Below, piece by piece: positions 47,744-58,241 of a stretch of 64,000 nucleotides of DNA (its first letter is position 1; each line of letters starts with the position of its first letter). The stretch comes from Botryotinia globosa (lineage: Eukaryota; Ascomycota; Leotiomycetes; Helotiales; Sclerotiniaceae): NCBI GenBank assembly GCA_014898425.1, contig RCSZ01000003.1, positions 930,001 to 994,000 on the forward strand. The letters are read 5' to 3'. The notes under the pieces were generated by a model. That model worked only from the letters and a program-made list of their open reading frames with translations, was not told the origin of the DNA and made no database searches. The translations under genes were made by a program, and so were the position numbers.

Positions 47744-49100
47744 TCATGAACTTTCTTTCATTTTTCCGCAAGTAGAGCAAGTCCACCATTGATTTTCCAT
47801 TTTGGTGCTGCACCATCGACAAGTCCACATCTGTGGTTGGGGCGGAAGAGGTCTAGCTGCGGCTTTTCTCTGAGAATTTCGATCAATCTGCTTCGTGATA
47901 CTTTCTGGCCTCTCAGTAGTACAAGCATCGCAGCACAAAAAATCGATGGGGTTGTGAAGTGTACATATAGTACATGTCCATCCTGTCAAGGTGGGTGCGG
48001 AGTATACTGGTCCTTGTGCTGGTTCGTTTTGAGGATCCTTTGGTTTTGGGGACGAGTTTGACTTATTTGAATTTTCAAGAACTAGACGACTGACATGGCC
48101 TAAAGGCTGCCGAGATGTTTCCAAGCCGGCCGAGGTCAAAGTCGAAGTTGCGGGTCGTCTAGCTAAAGGTTGTTCAGACGAAGACTTGGAATTTTCATCC
48201 GACGCCCGCCCCCCAACATTACCACCGCTTGTTCCCGCAGGGTTTTGGACAGAAGGAGGAATATAAAGGTCTCCAAACTCCTTTTTCTGATCTTCTTGAA
48301 CAAGCTCCCACATAGCTTGAGCAATTGCTGCCTCATTAGCTAAATCTTCTTCTGCTACAGTTTTGAATCCATTGTGTGTAGCTTCATCGGCCAAGTCTCT
48401 GATCTCGATAGGATTCATCCTGCTTTCTCCACAACCTTTGAGCACTTTGTTTCGGCGCTCGATAGCATCTACGATAACCTTCCGAATATCGGTACCATAT
48501 GGCACTGGCCGGCCTCCCAGCTTCTGATCCGTTCCTTTAAGTGAGTTCTGTCGTTTCTCTGCAGCTATCCGGGCCAGACGTCTTGCTTCGTGTCGTGGTA
48601 CTTTACGTCCACCCAAACTCTTTCCTTCTGACAGGAAACCTTCTCCAGTATATCCTTTGTCTATCAGGCCTTCATGTTCCTTCCGTAGTTGATCCCATAA
48701 AGCATGAAATTCTTGATTGTGAGGTCCAATCTCGTTATGGCATAATTCATGAAGCATTGTATCGACCACCTGCTCTATCGGCAGAAATTGATTTTGATCT
48801 CCAGGATATCTCAACCGTAGACATATTTTCTGCCCTCTGTTTACGTTAAGACCTAGGTATTTCCCAAAGTGAGTTCTTTTACCGCTACAAATCGTGCGAG
48901 TAGATTAGCATACCTAGTAGATTTTGCTGGTCTGGGTAGAATTCTGTTAAAGTACCTACGCGCCAATGACGTGCTCTCATAATAGGTTTGACTAGCGACG
49001 CAATTTTTTTAAGAGAATGAAGTGCTTCAGCTTCCCGTTTCATTCCTTTCAAGTGAGAGTATGACGATATAAGTGCATCGCGTTCTGTATTAGTAGACAT
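47744..49100 (-). CDS. wss1: WLM-domain metalloprotease (Wss1/SPRTN type)
   Basis: Protease that degrades DNA-protein crosslinks and sumoylated proteins on DNA. Exons 49100-48914 and 48852-47744 give 431 residues; the start is the ATG at 49100, since the frame upstream has no other ATG. The WLM domain at about 15-180 carries the zinc site HELCH at 97-101 with the third His at 107 (HELCHNEIGPHNQEFHALWD region), followed by DKGYTGEGFLSEGKSLGG. Two short Cys-rich ribbons near the C-terminus (WTCTICTLHNP with CCDAC, and WTCRWCS with WTCSTC) look like RanBP2-type zinc fingers. The middle is low-complexity, where partner motifs for p97/Cdc48 would be expected; I could not place them. Divergent from the DUF1776 gene across 455 bp. 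Confidence 0.92.
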
Positions 49101-49555
49101 TTTTAAGAACACAGCTAGCAAAACGATGATGAGGGGGTCAAGTACAGTATTCCTTTGATTGTGGAAGAATATGCATAGATCTGTTCAGGATTGCTTTGAG
49201 ATTGAGAGGGAACGTGTTGTCGTTGTATAAACCTAAATGAACGGTCCTAGAAACTACTAGAAGGAAAACTTTCTTGGTAATAGAAGATATCCAGGTATCC
49301 TATTGTGTCGAAATTGTAATCAAGCAGGCAAACACAAGGCTGACACGCCAACATACTCACATGCACTTGTCCCGCATTTCGATTATGGAAATTTAAATGG
49401 GTCGCTAGATTTTGGTTGTCGATAAGATAAGGCTTAAGATAAGGCTCACAAGGCTGAAGATAAATGATGTCGGCCGAGCTTTCCTTCCCCACACTTCAAG
49501 CAAGTTTCTAGATCAAATATCAACAAGCAACTTGAGAGTAAATTTCATCAAAAAG
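49101..49555. promoter_or_regulatory. Divergent promoter, Wss1-like and DUF1776 genes
   Basis: 455 bp between two divergent start codons. A short direct repeat GATAAGGCT occurs twice at about 49422-49445. No TATA box seen. Confidence 0.5.
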
Positions 49556-51174
49556 ATGTCCAAAATGTCTGCAGATGATCAAGTGTTCTTTGACACTGTA
49601 AGTATTCTATTTCATCCAAGATTATAGCTGCTGATAGCATGTTCTGACAGTTGTCCTCCGTACCGAATGATATCAAGAAGTATAGCAATGATGTTGCAGA
49701 TTATATCGAAAGACATATTGATAAGGTAGCTACATCAATAAGAGTGTCTCTCGCCTCTGCAGAATGGATTCCCCCATCTGCGCGACCCAGTCCACCGCCG
49801 TCAATTCAGACTATCGCTGCATCTCAATCAGTATATACCCGGATTGAACAATGGATATCAAAGAACAAGCTCCTCACAGGAACTATTATCGTAGTAATGG
49901 GTGGAGTGACATACTATGTCATTAGAAAGAAGTCAAACTACCGCAAAAAACGCAGAGCTAAGCGGGCAGCGACTGGAGCAAGACAGGAAGTTGTGGTCAT
50001 TGCAGGATCCCCATCAGAATCAATAACTAGGTCAATTTCTTTGGATTTGGAGCGTCGAGGATTCATTGTTTATGTCGTATGCAATACGATTGAGGAAGAA
50101 GTCCTAGTACAAAATGAATCTAGGCAAGATATCAAACCTTTGATGATTGATATCGTTGATGTGAGTTTGTAATATCTGTCAGCTGAGTTATGGGAACTAA
50201 TATTATTGTAGCCATCAAGTGCCTCTGCTGCAATCGACAGATTTACGGCGCATTTACGAGCACCACATTCCCCTTTCCAAGGTGGTAAAACCCATCACTT
50301 GGTATTCCGATCTCTTATCCTTATTCCTTCACTTGCTTATCCATCTTCTCCGATCGCCACTCTATCGGCGTCGACATTATCGGATCTCCTCAATACTCGT
50401 TTATTGAACCCCATTCTCACCCTTCAAAACTTTCTTCCTCTTCTCACGGAGTTACCATTTCAGGGCACTCATAGCAAGAACTTTCCAAAGCCTTCCATTC
50501 TCGTCTTGACTCCCAACATCATACCGTCTCTCTCACCTGCATTTCACGCTCCCGAGTCCTCCACCACATCCTTCCTTAAAACATTTACCCAAGTTCTTAC
50601 ATCCGAGCTTTCGCCTCTTTCCATCCCCGTGATCAACCTCCAGCTTGGAACTTTTGATTTCTCTTTCTTTGGACCTAAGAATCAACTTCAATCATATCGG
50701 AGTCGCACTCCTCCTAACTCAGATTGGGATTCATCATCCCGACACATATATTCACGCAACTATGCTGCTGTAAATCGGTCAAACATAGGGGCGGCAATGG
50801 GTTGTGGATCACAAGGTGGAGGCTACGGGAAAGGTAGTAGTCTCCGAGAACTAAACAATGCAGTTTTCGACGCAATGGAAAGGAAGAATAGTGGAATCAT
50901 TCGAGTGGGCATGGGAAGTAGCGTGTATGGATTTATTGGGGCATGGGTGCCTCGGGGATTGGTAGGGTGGATGATGGGAGTTAAGAAGAAGTTCAAGCCG
51001 GAACCTGCTGATGACATCTCTCACGCGAGCATACCTGGAAGTTCTAGTACATCTAGCTTTGAGGGCAGACCTTTCACTCCCGATAGTAGCGAGATGAGCG
51101 GGGGAGCTGGCTTAGCCGGAAGTGATTATATTTCGGTTACGAGTCAGCAGGGAAATCAGACTATGGGATGTTGA
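49556..51174 (+). CDS. DUF1776 family protein (membrane-anchored, SDR-like)
   Basis: Fungal protein of unknown function. Exons 49556-49597, 49651-50160 and 50212-51174 give 504 residues; the ATG at 49565 is an alternative start. After a helical N-terminus there is one strong hydrophobic segment (LLTGTIIVVMGGVTYYVI, about residues 92-109) followed by a basic cluster (RKKRRAKRA), which suggests a membrane anchor with the rest in the cytosol. Next comes a Rossmann-like strand-loop-helix (EVVVIAGSPSESITRSISLDLERRGF) that resembles a degenerate short-chain dehydrogenase without the usual TGxxxGxG. The C-terminus is Ser/Gly-rich. Family identity is from memory of the fungal DUF1776 proteins; function unknown. 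Confidence 0.82.
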
Positions 51175-52174
51175 TATTTTGAGAAGGTATATAGCTATGG
51201 GATCTAATGAGTGGACTGGATCATGTTGTTGTTTTTAGTCTGCATCGTTGGAATCTTGGATTGTGAAACATGGCGTCTTGGGGATATGGGATTTGGACAG
51301 GCGCAAACATCTCCAGTTGTAAACATAGTCAAGTTATTTGCACATTAGTTATTGATTTAATTCTTACAAAGTGGATGAAGAAAACACACCCCAGTCGAAT
51401 ATACGATTATTCAATGACCCTTTAAATTCCAATGTTTTCAGACATTCAGTGTTCATGTTCATTAGATACGACAGATGTTCAAAGGCATAATTTCATTTTG
51501 GAGTGCAATTTATCTTTTCTATCGCATGCTCCTCTTCGATAGTACTGGCTTCTATAAAAATCCATGCTAGTTCTTAATTCATTGAATATAAATTGCATTG
51601 CACTATTGGTAAGTCTAAATTCGGCATGAAACAGGCTTGGTATTCGTTATGTCCCAAGCCACGCCGTTCCCGTGCCTGGGGATGTCACGATATTACAAAC
51701 CAATATGGTCGAGATAATCCCATGTGGAACTACAAATAACAAGAAAAGGATTGATCAACACTTTGCCACTGAGAGCTTTTCCGCTTTTGGAAATGTTTGC
51801 ATGACGCAGCTCGGTCTATTGGTCGAGTAGCTCAGTACCCTGTTCAAAAAGTGGCTAGTAATGTCCAGCTTTTTAGTCGTGTCTCAGCCTTGTTGTGATG
51901 AGGGCGGCTTTCTTGCATATGTTGCGGGAAGGATGGGGCTTGCCTTGCATGACAGACCCGTTTTCTTTGTTAGTAGCGGTGAGATGACCAACGAGATCGA
52001 TATAATTTTGATGGGTATGGAGTGGAAGGTCTGTGTAACCCACAACGTGCAAGTCGATAGGAATTTGTCCTGGTGGAAAATAGCTCAAGATCCCGTAATT
52101 GTAGTCCATCATCACCAGGGTCTTCCCCTCATGAGCTGCATAATAATTGAGTTTTGGTTTCGCATCCCGTGTCC
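51175..52174. other. Tail-to-tail gene-free stretch
   Basis: About 1 kb between the convergent DUF1776 and Yth1 stops. Only incidental open frames. Confidence 0.55.
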
Positions 52175-53008
52175 TTAATGTCCGCGGCCTCGCTGACCCC
52201 TTTCGCCTCCACTGCCCCTTCCACGATAGCTAAATCCACCCCTCCATCTCTGTCTAGGTCGACCTTCTCCAAATCCTCTTTCCCTGTCCGCTTCTCTCTC
52301 TGCATTCTCTCTGATTCTCGCTTGTTCTTCGGCAACTTCTTCTGGATCCCTCTCGACTTTGATAGTTGGCTTGGGTAAGTCAGAAGGCCATCGGGGATGA
52401 GCCTTTTTACATTTGGGTCCATCTGGACAAAATCCTGCTAGGTAAAATTCGCAGAGAGCTTTGCGAATGTGCTTTTTGGAGCACCGTGGACCCAGTGGAC
52501 AAAACCCCTTATCGTAATGCGGACAATTTCCCATTTTCGAGGCAGGATCAACATGTAGATAAAGACACTCATCTAGATTGGTTAGTGTAACTCTTGAAGC
52601 ATTAGATAGCTAGACAAACGTACCTCCATTAGAGCAATACCCATTCTTTACAAAGAAGTTGCATTCCGGCATCTTCCTCAAGTTGAACTCGTGAAGAAAC
52701 TCGCATGTTTCACCTTTTTTGCAAAGGCCCCTTAGCCAATGTTTGCAAACCATATTGTTGAAATTCCATGAGTTATTGGGATTGGTAGCATGCTTATCAG
52801 GGCAATTAGCCCCGAGAGGACAGTGCCCTTGAAGATATGCTTTACATGTAGGCCGATCGGGCGAAATGCCCATGCGATAGTTGTTAAACAGAAAAGGTGT
52901 GAATGAAAACTTGTATGCTGGGGCTTTGTGATCTAGAATTTGCTGGGCTGCAGAAGCTGAAGCCTGTGCTGCAAAAGCACTGGGTTTCTGTTGTAGTATT
53001 TCAGCCAT
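52175..53008 (-). CDS. yth1: mRNA 3'-end processing factor CPSF30/Yth1
   Basis: Zinc-finger subunit of the cleavage and polyadenylation factor; recognises the poly(A) signal region in pre-mRNA. Exons 53008-52624 and 52572-52175 give 260 residues. Five tandem CCCH fingers are visible: [61 protein letters not shown] (split by the intron and restored by splicing), [20 protein letters not shown] and [20 protein letters not shown]. The C-terminus is acidic/basic then Arg/Gly-rich (RGRG repeats), typical of fungal orthologues. Nuclear. Confidence 0.95.
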
Positions 53009-53558
53009 GTTCGGTGTCTTATGGGTCGGCCGAGAATCGGGTTTTCGTTGCTGATTGAATTATTTCGCAATGTGATCTGCCGGAGGGAGCAACGCAGACG
53101 ATTTATGTAGGTGGTTGCGAATCTGGTGAAGCTCGATATACGTGTTGAGTCTTGTTTTATTAGATGACAACTAGAATGCGCCTTGGATTTACCTGGACAG
53201 TACGATATGGTTTGTGATTGAGAGACAGAATTCACGTTATATGGGTCAATATCCGAACCTCAACTTGAGTGTGGGTGTACAGAGAGTGATGGCTTCAAAG
53301 AAGTGACTTGGTGATGTCTAGAAAGATTGGTTTCTTGACAGCCTCGCGTATTAGTAATCGGATTCCAGAAGTCATTATTATTAATACGGTTAGCGTCAGC
53401 CTTCTCAATTATGGGTAACACACCTCAACATCTTGAACTGCATGTTAACCCTGGTGACCCAAACTTCAAACATAAATGAATTCGCGAGGTGGATGGATAT
53501 TAATGATAATTCCAGCCACGATTGGCACAGTTTTCAGGACCGAACAGCAAATATACCG

Positions 53559-53587
53559 GGCAATGGGCAATGGGCAATGGGTAATGT
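53559..53587. repeat. 7-bp tandem repeat (GGGCAAT, about 4 copies)
   Basis: GGGCAAT is repeated with one substitution in the last copy. Confidence 0.9.
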
Positions 53588-53765
53588 AGGTACGCTCTAC
53601 TCATGCCCAATAATGAGATATCAATCTTCATCTGAGTGATACCAAGTTTTGATGCAGCTACTTACTAGGGACTTTGCCGCACCAACAACAAGTACATCAT
53701 CCATCTGATGCCGGTTGTTGGACTCTCTTGTGAATATTTACCTAAAAATCCTAGTCTTTGTGGGA

Positions 53766-53876
53766 CAGAGAGTACCGAGCAGAGTAGAGAGTACCGAGCA
53801 GAGTAGAGAGTACCGAGCAGAGTAGAGAGTACCGAGCAGAGTAGAGAGTACCGAGCAGAGTAGAGAGTACCACAGA
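53766..53876. repeat. 19-bp minisatellite, about 5.5 copies
   Basis: The unit GAGTACCGAGCAGAGTAGA recurs at exact 19-bp steps (GTACC at 53772, 53791, 53810, 53829, 53848, 53867) with almost no divergence. There are no unique spacers between copies, so it is not CRISPR-like. Confidence 0.95.
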
Positions 53877-54795
53877 AGTACTAGAGTACGCGAATACACG
53901 AATAGCAATTATAAAACGTTTCTCGGAATATTGAATAAAGATGCATAGGTACTAGCTAGCATACTACTACCAACCAACCTATCGAATCTTCAATACTAGA
54001 TCAGTAAAGTAGGGAAGTCGTAAGACTAGAGACTCACACGATTCGGCTAGATACACCTACTACAGTACACTTCAATATACGTGCCAACTCGGCTCTTTCT
54101 GCATCTCAGTTCAAGATAATGATGAGTGTGACTTAGCATTCGGCATTCCATGTTGTTCTACGGCTAAAAGCTATGGCCATTGATCTTTTCTTTTGCCGAT
54201 CCGATTCATATTTCTTTGCTATCGGTACCATATCTTGCTCAATGCATCTGTTAGATAGAGAGCTAGAAGCTCCATCACATTGCTACAGCAATATGTATAT
54301 AGGATTTCTCAGAATGCTCACTGACACATCAGTCCTCAGGGAATCATAATAGATTAGCTTGCGATACATTACTGGCTAATGAGCCATTGGGTGTTTGCAC
54401 TCATTTTCTCAGATACCAGCACTTCACCCAAACACCTGCCAGTTGTCCTTAGCAAGCCAAATCTCCACAAAAAGAGATCATGAAGGTTTTAAACATTTTC
54501 TCACGATGCTGATGAAGCAAGGATAGGCTTCATAACAATTGATGACGGTGAATTTCCAAGACAAGTTACCGATGCCTGAAGGTGCATTGACGCTGCAGAG
54601 CTGTGCACATATTGTGAGTATCCAATGCTGGTGATGATACCTGGTACCTACTGTAGATGGTAGATAGATAATAGGGAGATAGTAGGTCATATCATCACAT
54701 GTCTCGAGCTACTACTACATAGGTATGTCAGGTCAGTAGCTCATTAGATGAGTTAGGTAGCGTCGCTATTTTGCATCGATATCATGAGCCACGGC

Positions 54796-54833
54796 GCATG
54801 GAATGCCATGCCATGCCATGCATGCATGCAGGC
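54796..54833. repeat. CATGC-type short tandem repeat
   Basis: Runs of GCCAT then GCAT repeats ending GGCAGG. Self-complementary units could form hairpins. Confidence 0.75.
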
Positions 54834-55090
54834 AGGATGAATGAACGAGTCAGAGCACGAACTTTGCACGTTGATCTTGGTAATTGGAATCTTCGAAAAC
54901 CCGCATTCAATTGGTAAAATAAATTATACATTCATCCATCCAGCACTTGATTTCCTATTCATTTTGTCTTTGACCCCTCTAGTTTCTAAGGGTTTAGCCG
55001 ATGAGCATTGCATTAGATTGCTGTAACATGGTGGATGCAATGGATACCTAGGTATACATCGTCGAAAAGCATGTTTTAACTTTTAATCTT

Positions 55091-55138
55091 GATCCTGATC
55101 CTGATCCTGATCCTGATTCTAATCCTAACCCTAATCTC
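55091..55138. repeat. Hexamer array grading from GATCCT to AACCCT
   Basis: Eight hexamers: four perfect GATCCT, then GATTCT, AATCCT, AACCCT and AATCTC. The last ones approach the fungal telomere repeat CCCTAA. Confidence 0.85.
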
Positions 55139-56238
55139 AAGGTCATAGGTTAAAGAATCGAATGATGAATGGTTCAACTTCGACGAGAGCAAAGGGGAAG
55201 ATTCCGAATACGGTATCGTCGGTTCAATGGCGTGGCAAACGGAATATAAATTTGGATTGATAGTGATACCTAGGTACTCAGAATAATATTGGCCGGTGGA
55301 GGATGAGACGCATTCTTCAAACTAATCAGTTAATAAACGTTCTCCTCTTTCACGAAAAGCTATTCTCAGCTCGCCGAATCATCATCTGTCGTTCTTCCGA
55401 TACTCTTCTTGAGTCTACATCGATACGATACCGCTTTCTCTGATTCCAATGGTAAAGCTACGGAACTGTGAATTTGATTCGATCTGTTTTACGCAACGCA
55501 ACGCCACAACCACATACACATAGGTAGGTATTGCTTGTTGGTCTGGTGTGCAGGTGGTGCACATCTACCTCCGGGATACTAACCTAAAGATACCTACCTC
55601 CCTAGGTATGAGTGTATATACGGCTGCGGCAGTCTCTTTATGTATGTATCAAAGGAAGAAGAGGGTTACATACATACCTGTTGGTATATGGCAATCATCC
55701 CATACGATTAGATCTATTGAAACCGGCTTTAACTTCGCTAGTCTCGCACATGGCTCGGATCTTCCCTTAGGTCGTCTTGCCGTCGATTTTGAAATTTATC
55801 CTTAACTAGGAACTTCCTTACAAAGTCATCATCCCCACACACTTTTTCCTTTCATCGCTCCACTATCATAAGCTTCCACAATTCAGCTATGCTAGTCTGC
55901 TGGTGGATTTGTTAGTGAATATGTATGATTGATCTCCTCCATCGTCATTTCTCATGCATATGTACAACCAAATACCGACCTTTGATTCTCCATCTTCAAG
56001 CATAATCAGCCTTGCAGGTGAGATTCATTTGTACCAAAGTTTGTTCAAACATTAACGCTCTCCTCAAGATCAAGGAGGCTGCTTTCAAGCTCTTATCTCT
56101 TCCATCTTTCTCTAAAACAGTCACTCCTCTACTTTCTCTTCTACACTTTCGCTTCCCAACGTGGACTTGAATTTAGACGAAAGTATTTGTGGGAGGTAAT
56201 CCATTCACTGATTTCCAGTCTTCCTCGTCTTCTTAAAG

Positions 56239-57638
56239 ATGTCATATCCATACGGAGCTCCTCCAATACCCTGGAACTCGAGACCTCAGATAGACAGTCG
56301 CAGACCCTCTCAACCATCAATTGCCGCGAGCATCTCTAATATTATGTATAAAAACGCCGTGTACTACCCCAACTATCGAGTTTATCGCGGAGAGACACCT
56401 GGGTCGCTGAATTTTGGTTGTATCAGCCATGTCTTTTATGCTTTTGCCCATGTTGGCCCGGATGGTGGAGTTTTTGTTGGTTTTTCGTCCCTTGAAATGA
56501 TACCCCCGAATATTGCTAACTACATCAGTTGAGTGATGAATGGGCAGATATGCAAATGCCCGTTGACGGTTCCACTGGGGGCGGCTGTCTAGGATCATTC
56601 ATGCGTTTAAAACAACAGCATCCGCATCTCCAGCTCATCATCTCTATAGGTGGAGGTGCGGCAAGCCAGCATTTTCCGCAAGTTGCTGCTTCAGCTGCCA
56701 CAAGAGATCATTTCGGAAAGTCGGTCCGAGGTCTAGTTGATGCGACAGGTTTCAATGGTGTTGATAGTAAGTTTGTATTATATGGTTGATAATAATCACA
56801 CTGACAAGCTAGTCGACTGGGAACATCCATCAGATCCTGAACAAGGTCGAAATTTCCTTGCCCTCCTCGCTGCTATTCGAATTCATCTACCCGATGAAAG
56901 ATATCTTTTAACAGCCGCTTTACCTGCCGGACAATGGGCTTTGCAAAACGTCGATCTTTATAAAGCTCAAGATTATTTGTAAGGATGATTCATACCCACA
57001 CTGCTCGAGCGATTAAGTCTTGATCTATGAGATACATCCTTCCCCCATGACCGTATTCCGTAAACGAGCTGTACTGACATGTTCTCTTGTGTTAGAGATC
57101 TAATCAATCTTATGGCCTATGACTTTCATGGTTCATGGTCCCAAAAGTCAGGACATCACGCCCAGCTTTTTCCTGGGAACGTGCCGGATGCAGCAAATGG
57201 AAGTGCTGCTGTCGATTATGTTGTATCAACTGGTTTTCCATCCTCAAAGATATTACTTGGAGTTCCTGTATATGGAAGATCCTTTCTGAACTCGAGAGGA
57301 CCTGGTCACCCATACCAAGGCTGCGGTGGGGAAGAGGGAACATTCGAGTACAAGTTATTACCGCGGCCCGGGACTCAAGAGGTGGTTGATACTACCACTA
57401 TTTCGGCTTCCTGCCATGGAGGTGATGGAGGATGGGTCTCTTACGACAACCCACAAACAGTCAGAATGAAAGCTGACTATTGTAGACAAAGGCGTCTTGG
57501 AGTATGCAGCCCCTTTCTTGTTGGTCATGGGCGTTTACTGATAGAACGCAGGGACTGTTTTACTGGACCGGGACAGCAGATGCACCAGGCCCGCGAAGTT
57601 TAATCTCAGCTGGATTCAAAGCTCTACATGATGCGTGA
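56239..57638 (+). CDS. GH18 chitinase without signal peptide
   Basis: Hydrolyses chitin. Five exons (56239-56475, 56529-56766, 56813-56978, 57096-57501, 57552-57638) give 377 residues. The barrel begins at about residue 37 (AVYYPNYRVYRGETP), followed by HVFYAFAHVGPDGGVF, the SIGGG strand, and the catalytic DxDxE at 158-162 within GVDIDWEHP; the third exon boundary falls inside this motif and is restored by using the AGCTAG acceptor at 56812. The usual Asp three residues earlier is Asn (FNGVDIDWE). MAYDFHGSW and the C-terminal GLFYWTGTADAPGPRS complete the family features. The N-terminus is hydrophilic and Pro/Ser-rich with no signal peptide, so it is probably intracellular or non-classically exported. 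No chitin-binding module. Confidence 0.92.
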
Positions 57639-58241
57639 ACCACCCAGTGTTCGTATTAAGTTAGTATCGTGTGCATCGAATGTGCTAATTCGGTGGTTCG
57701 GAAGATGAGGGCTTCCAACATTCATGAATATTTTGAATGCTCAAAGACCCGATTAGGTAGATTTGGGAAAGAGAGTCTTCTCAGGGGTTCTTGTTGTTTT
57801 GAAAGATGAAATTGAAGGCTTGCTCTCTATTTGGTATTATCACGAGTTATGACGAAATGACAAAGAAATAGCATTGGGCGGTGTTCTTAAAACACTATGG
57901 GGTCAAGCATACCCATACTATAAGTAGCTATACAGCTCAATGTATAATAAGACGATTCATAAAAAAGCAAACTTCTGGAATGGAGCTCAAAAATATCGAA
58001 ACTTGATTGAAATTTATTGAAATTTAACCTGGTTGAAAGGCTGACGAGGCTGACATGTTTTGAGGATGCACGCATAGACAGTGCGACCACTTTCTACTTT
58101 ATCATGAGAAAGGGATGATACCAAACACCTTTTCACAACTGCACATCAATAATTACTTGGTTTATTCATACATACATTGATCATTAGTATATTGGGTACT
58201 GCTCTCAATAATTTAATTTATTTCATTACACTCATTACAGC
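57639..58241. other. Gene-free stretch
   Basis: About 600 bp between the chitinase stop and the Vps53 start, same strand. Nothing beyond UTR and promoter sequence is supported. Confidence 0.55.

Larger units (their letters stand above)
53009..56238. other. Repeat-rich gene-free stretch
   Basis: About 3.2 kb. It contains Yth1's promoter, several short tandem arrays (listed separately), many TAGGTA-like motifs, and in the last 400 bp the pyrimidine-rich leader of the chitinase gene. No protein-like frame with domain evidence. Confidence 0.55.

Noticed and set aside
53766..53876. CRISPR-like array
   Set aside because: The repeats abut with no unique spacers, and the genome is eukaryotic; it is a minisatellite.
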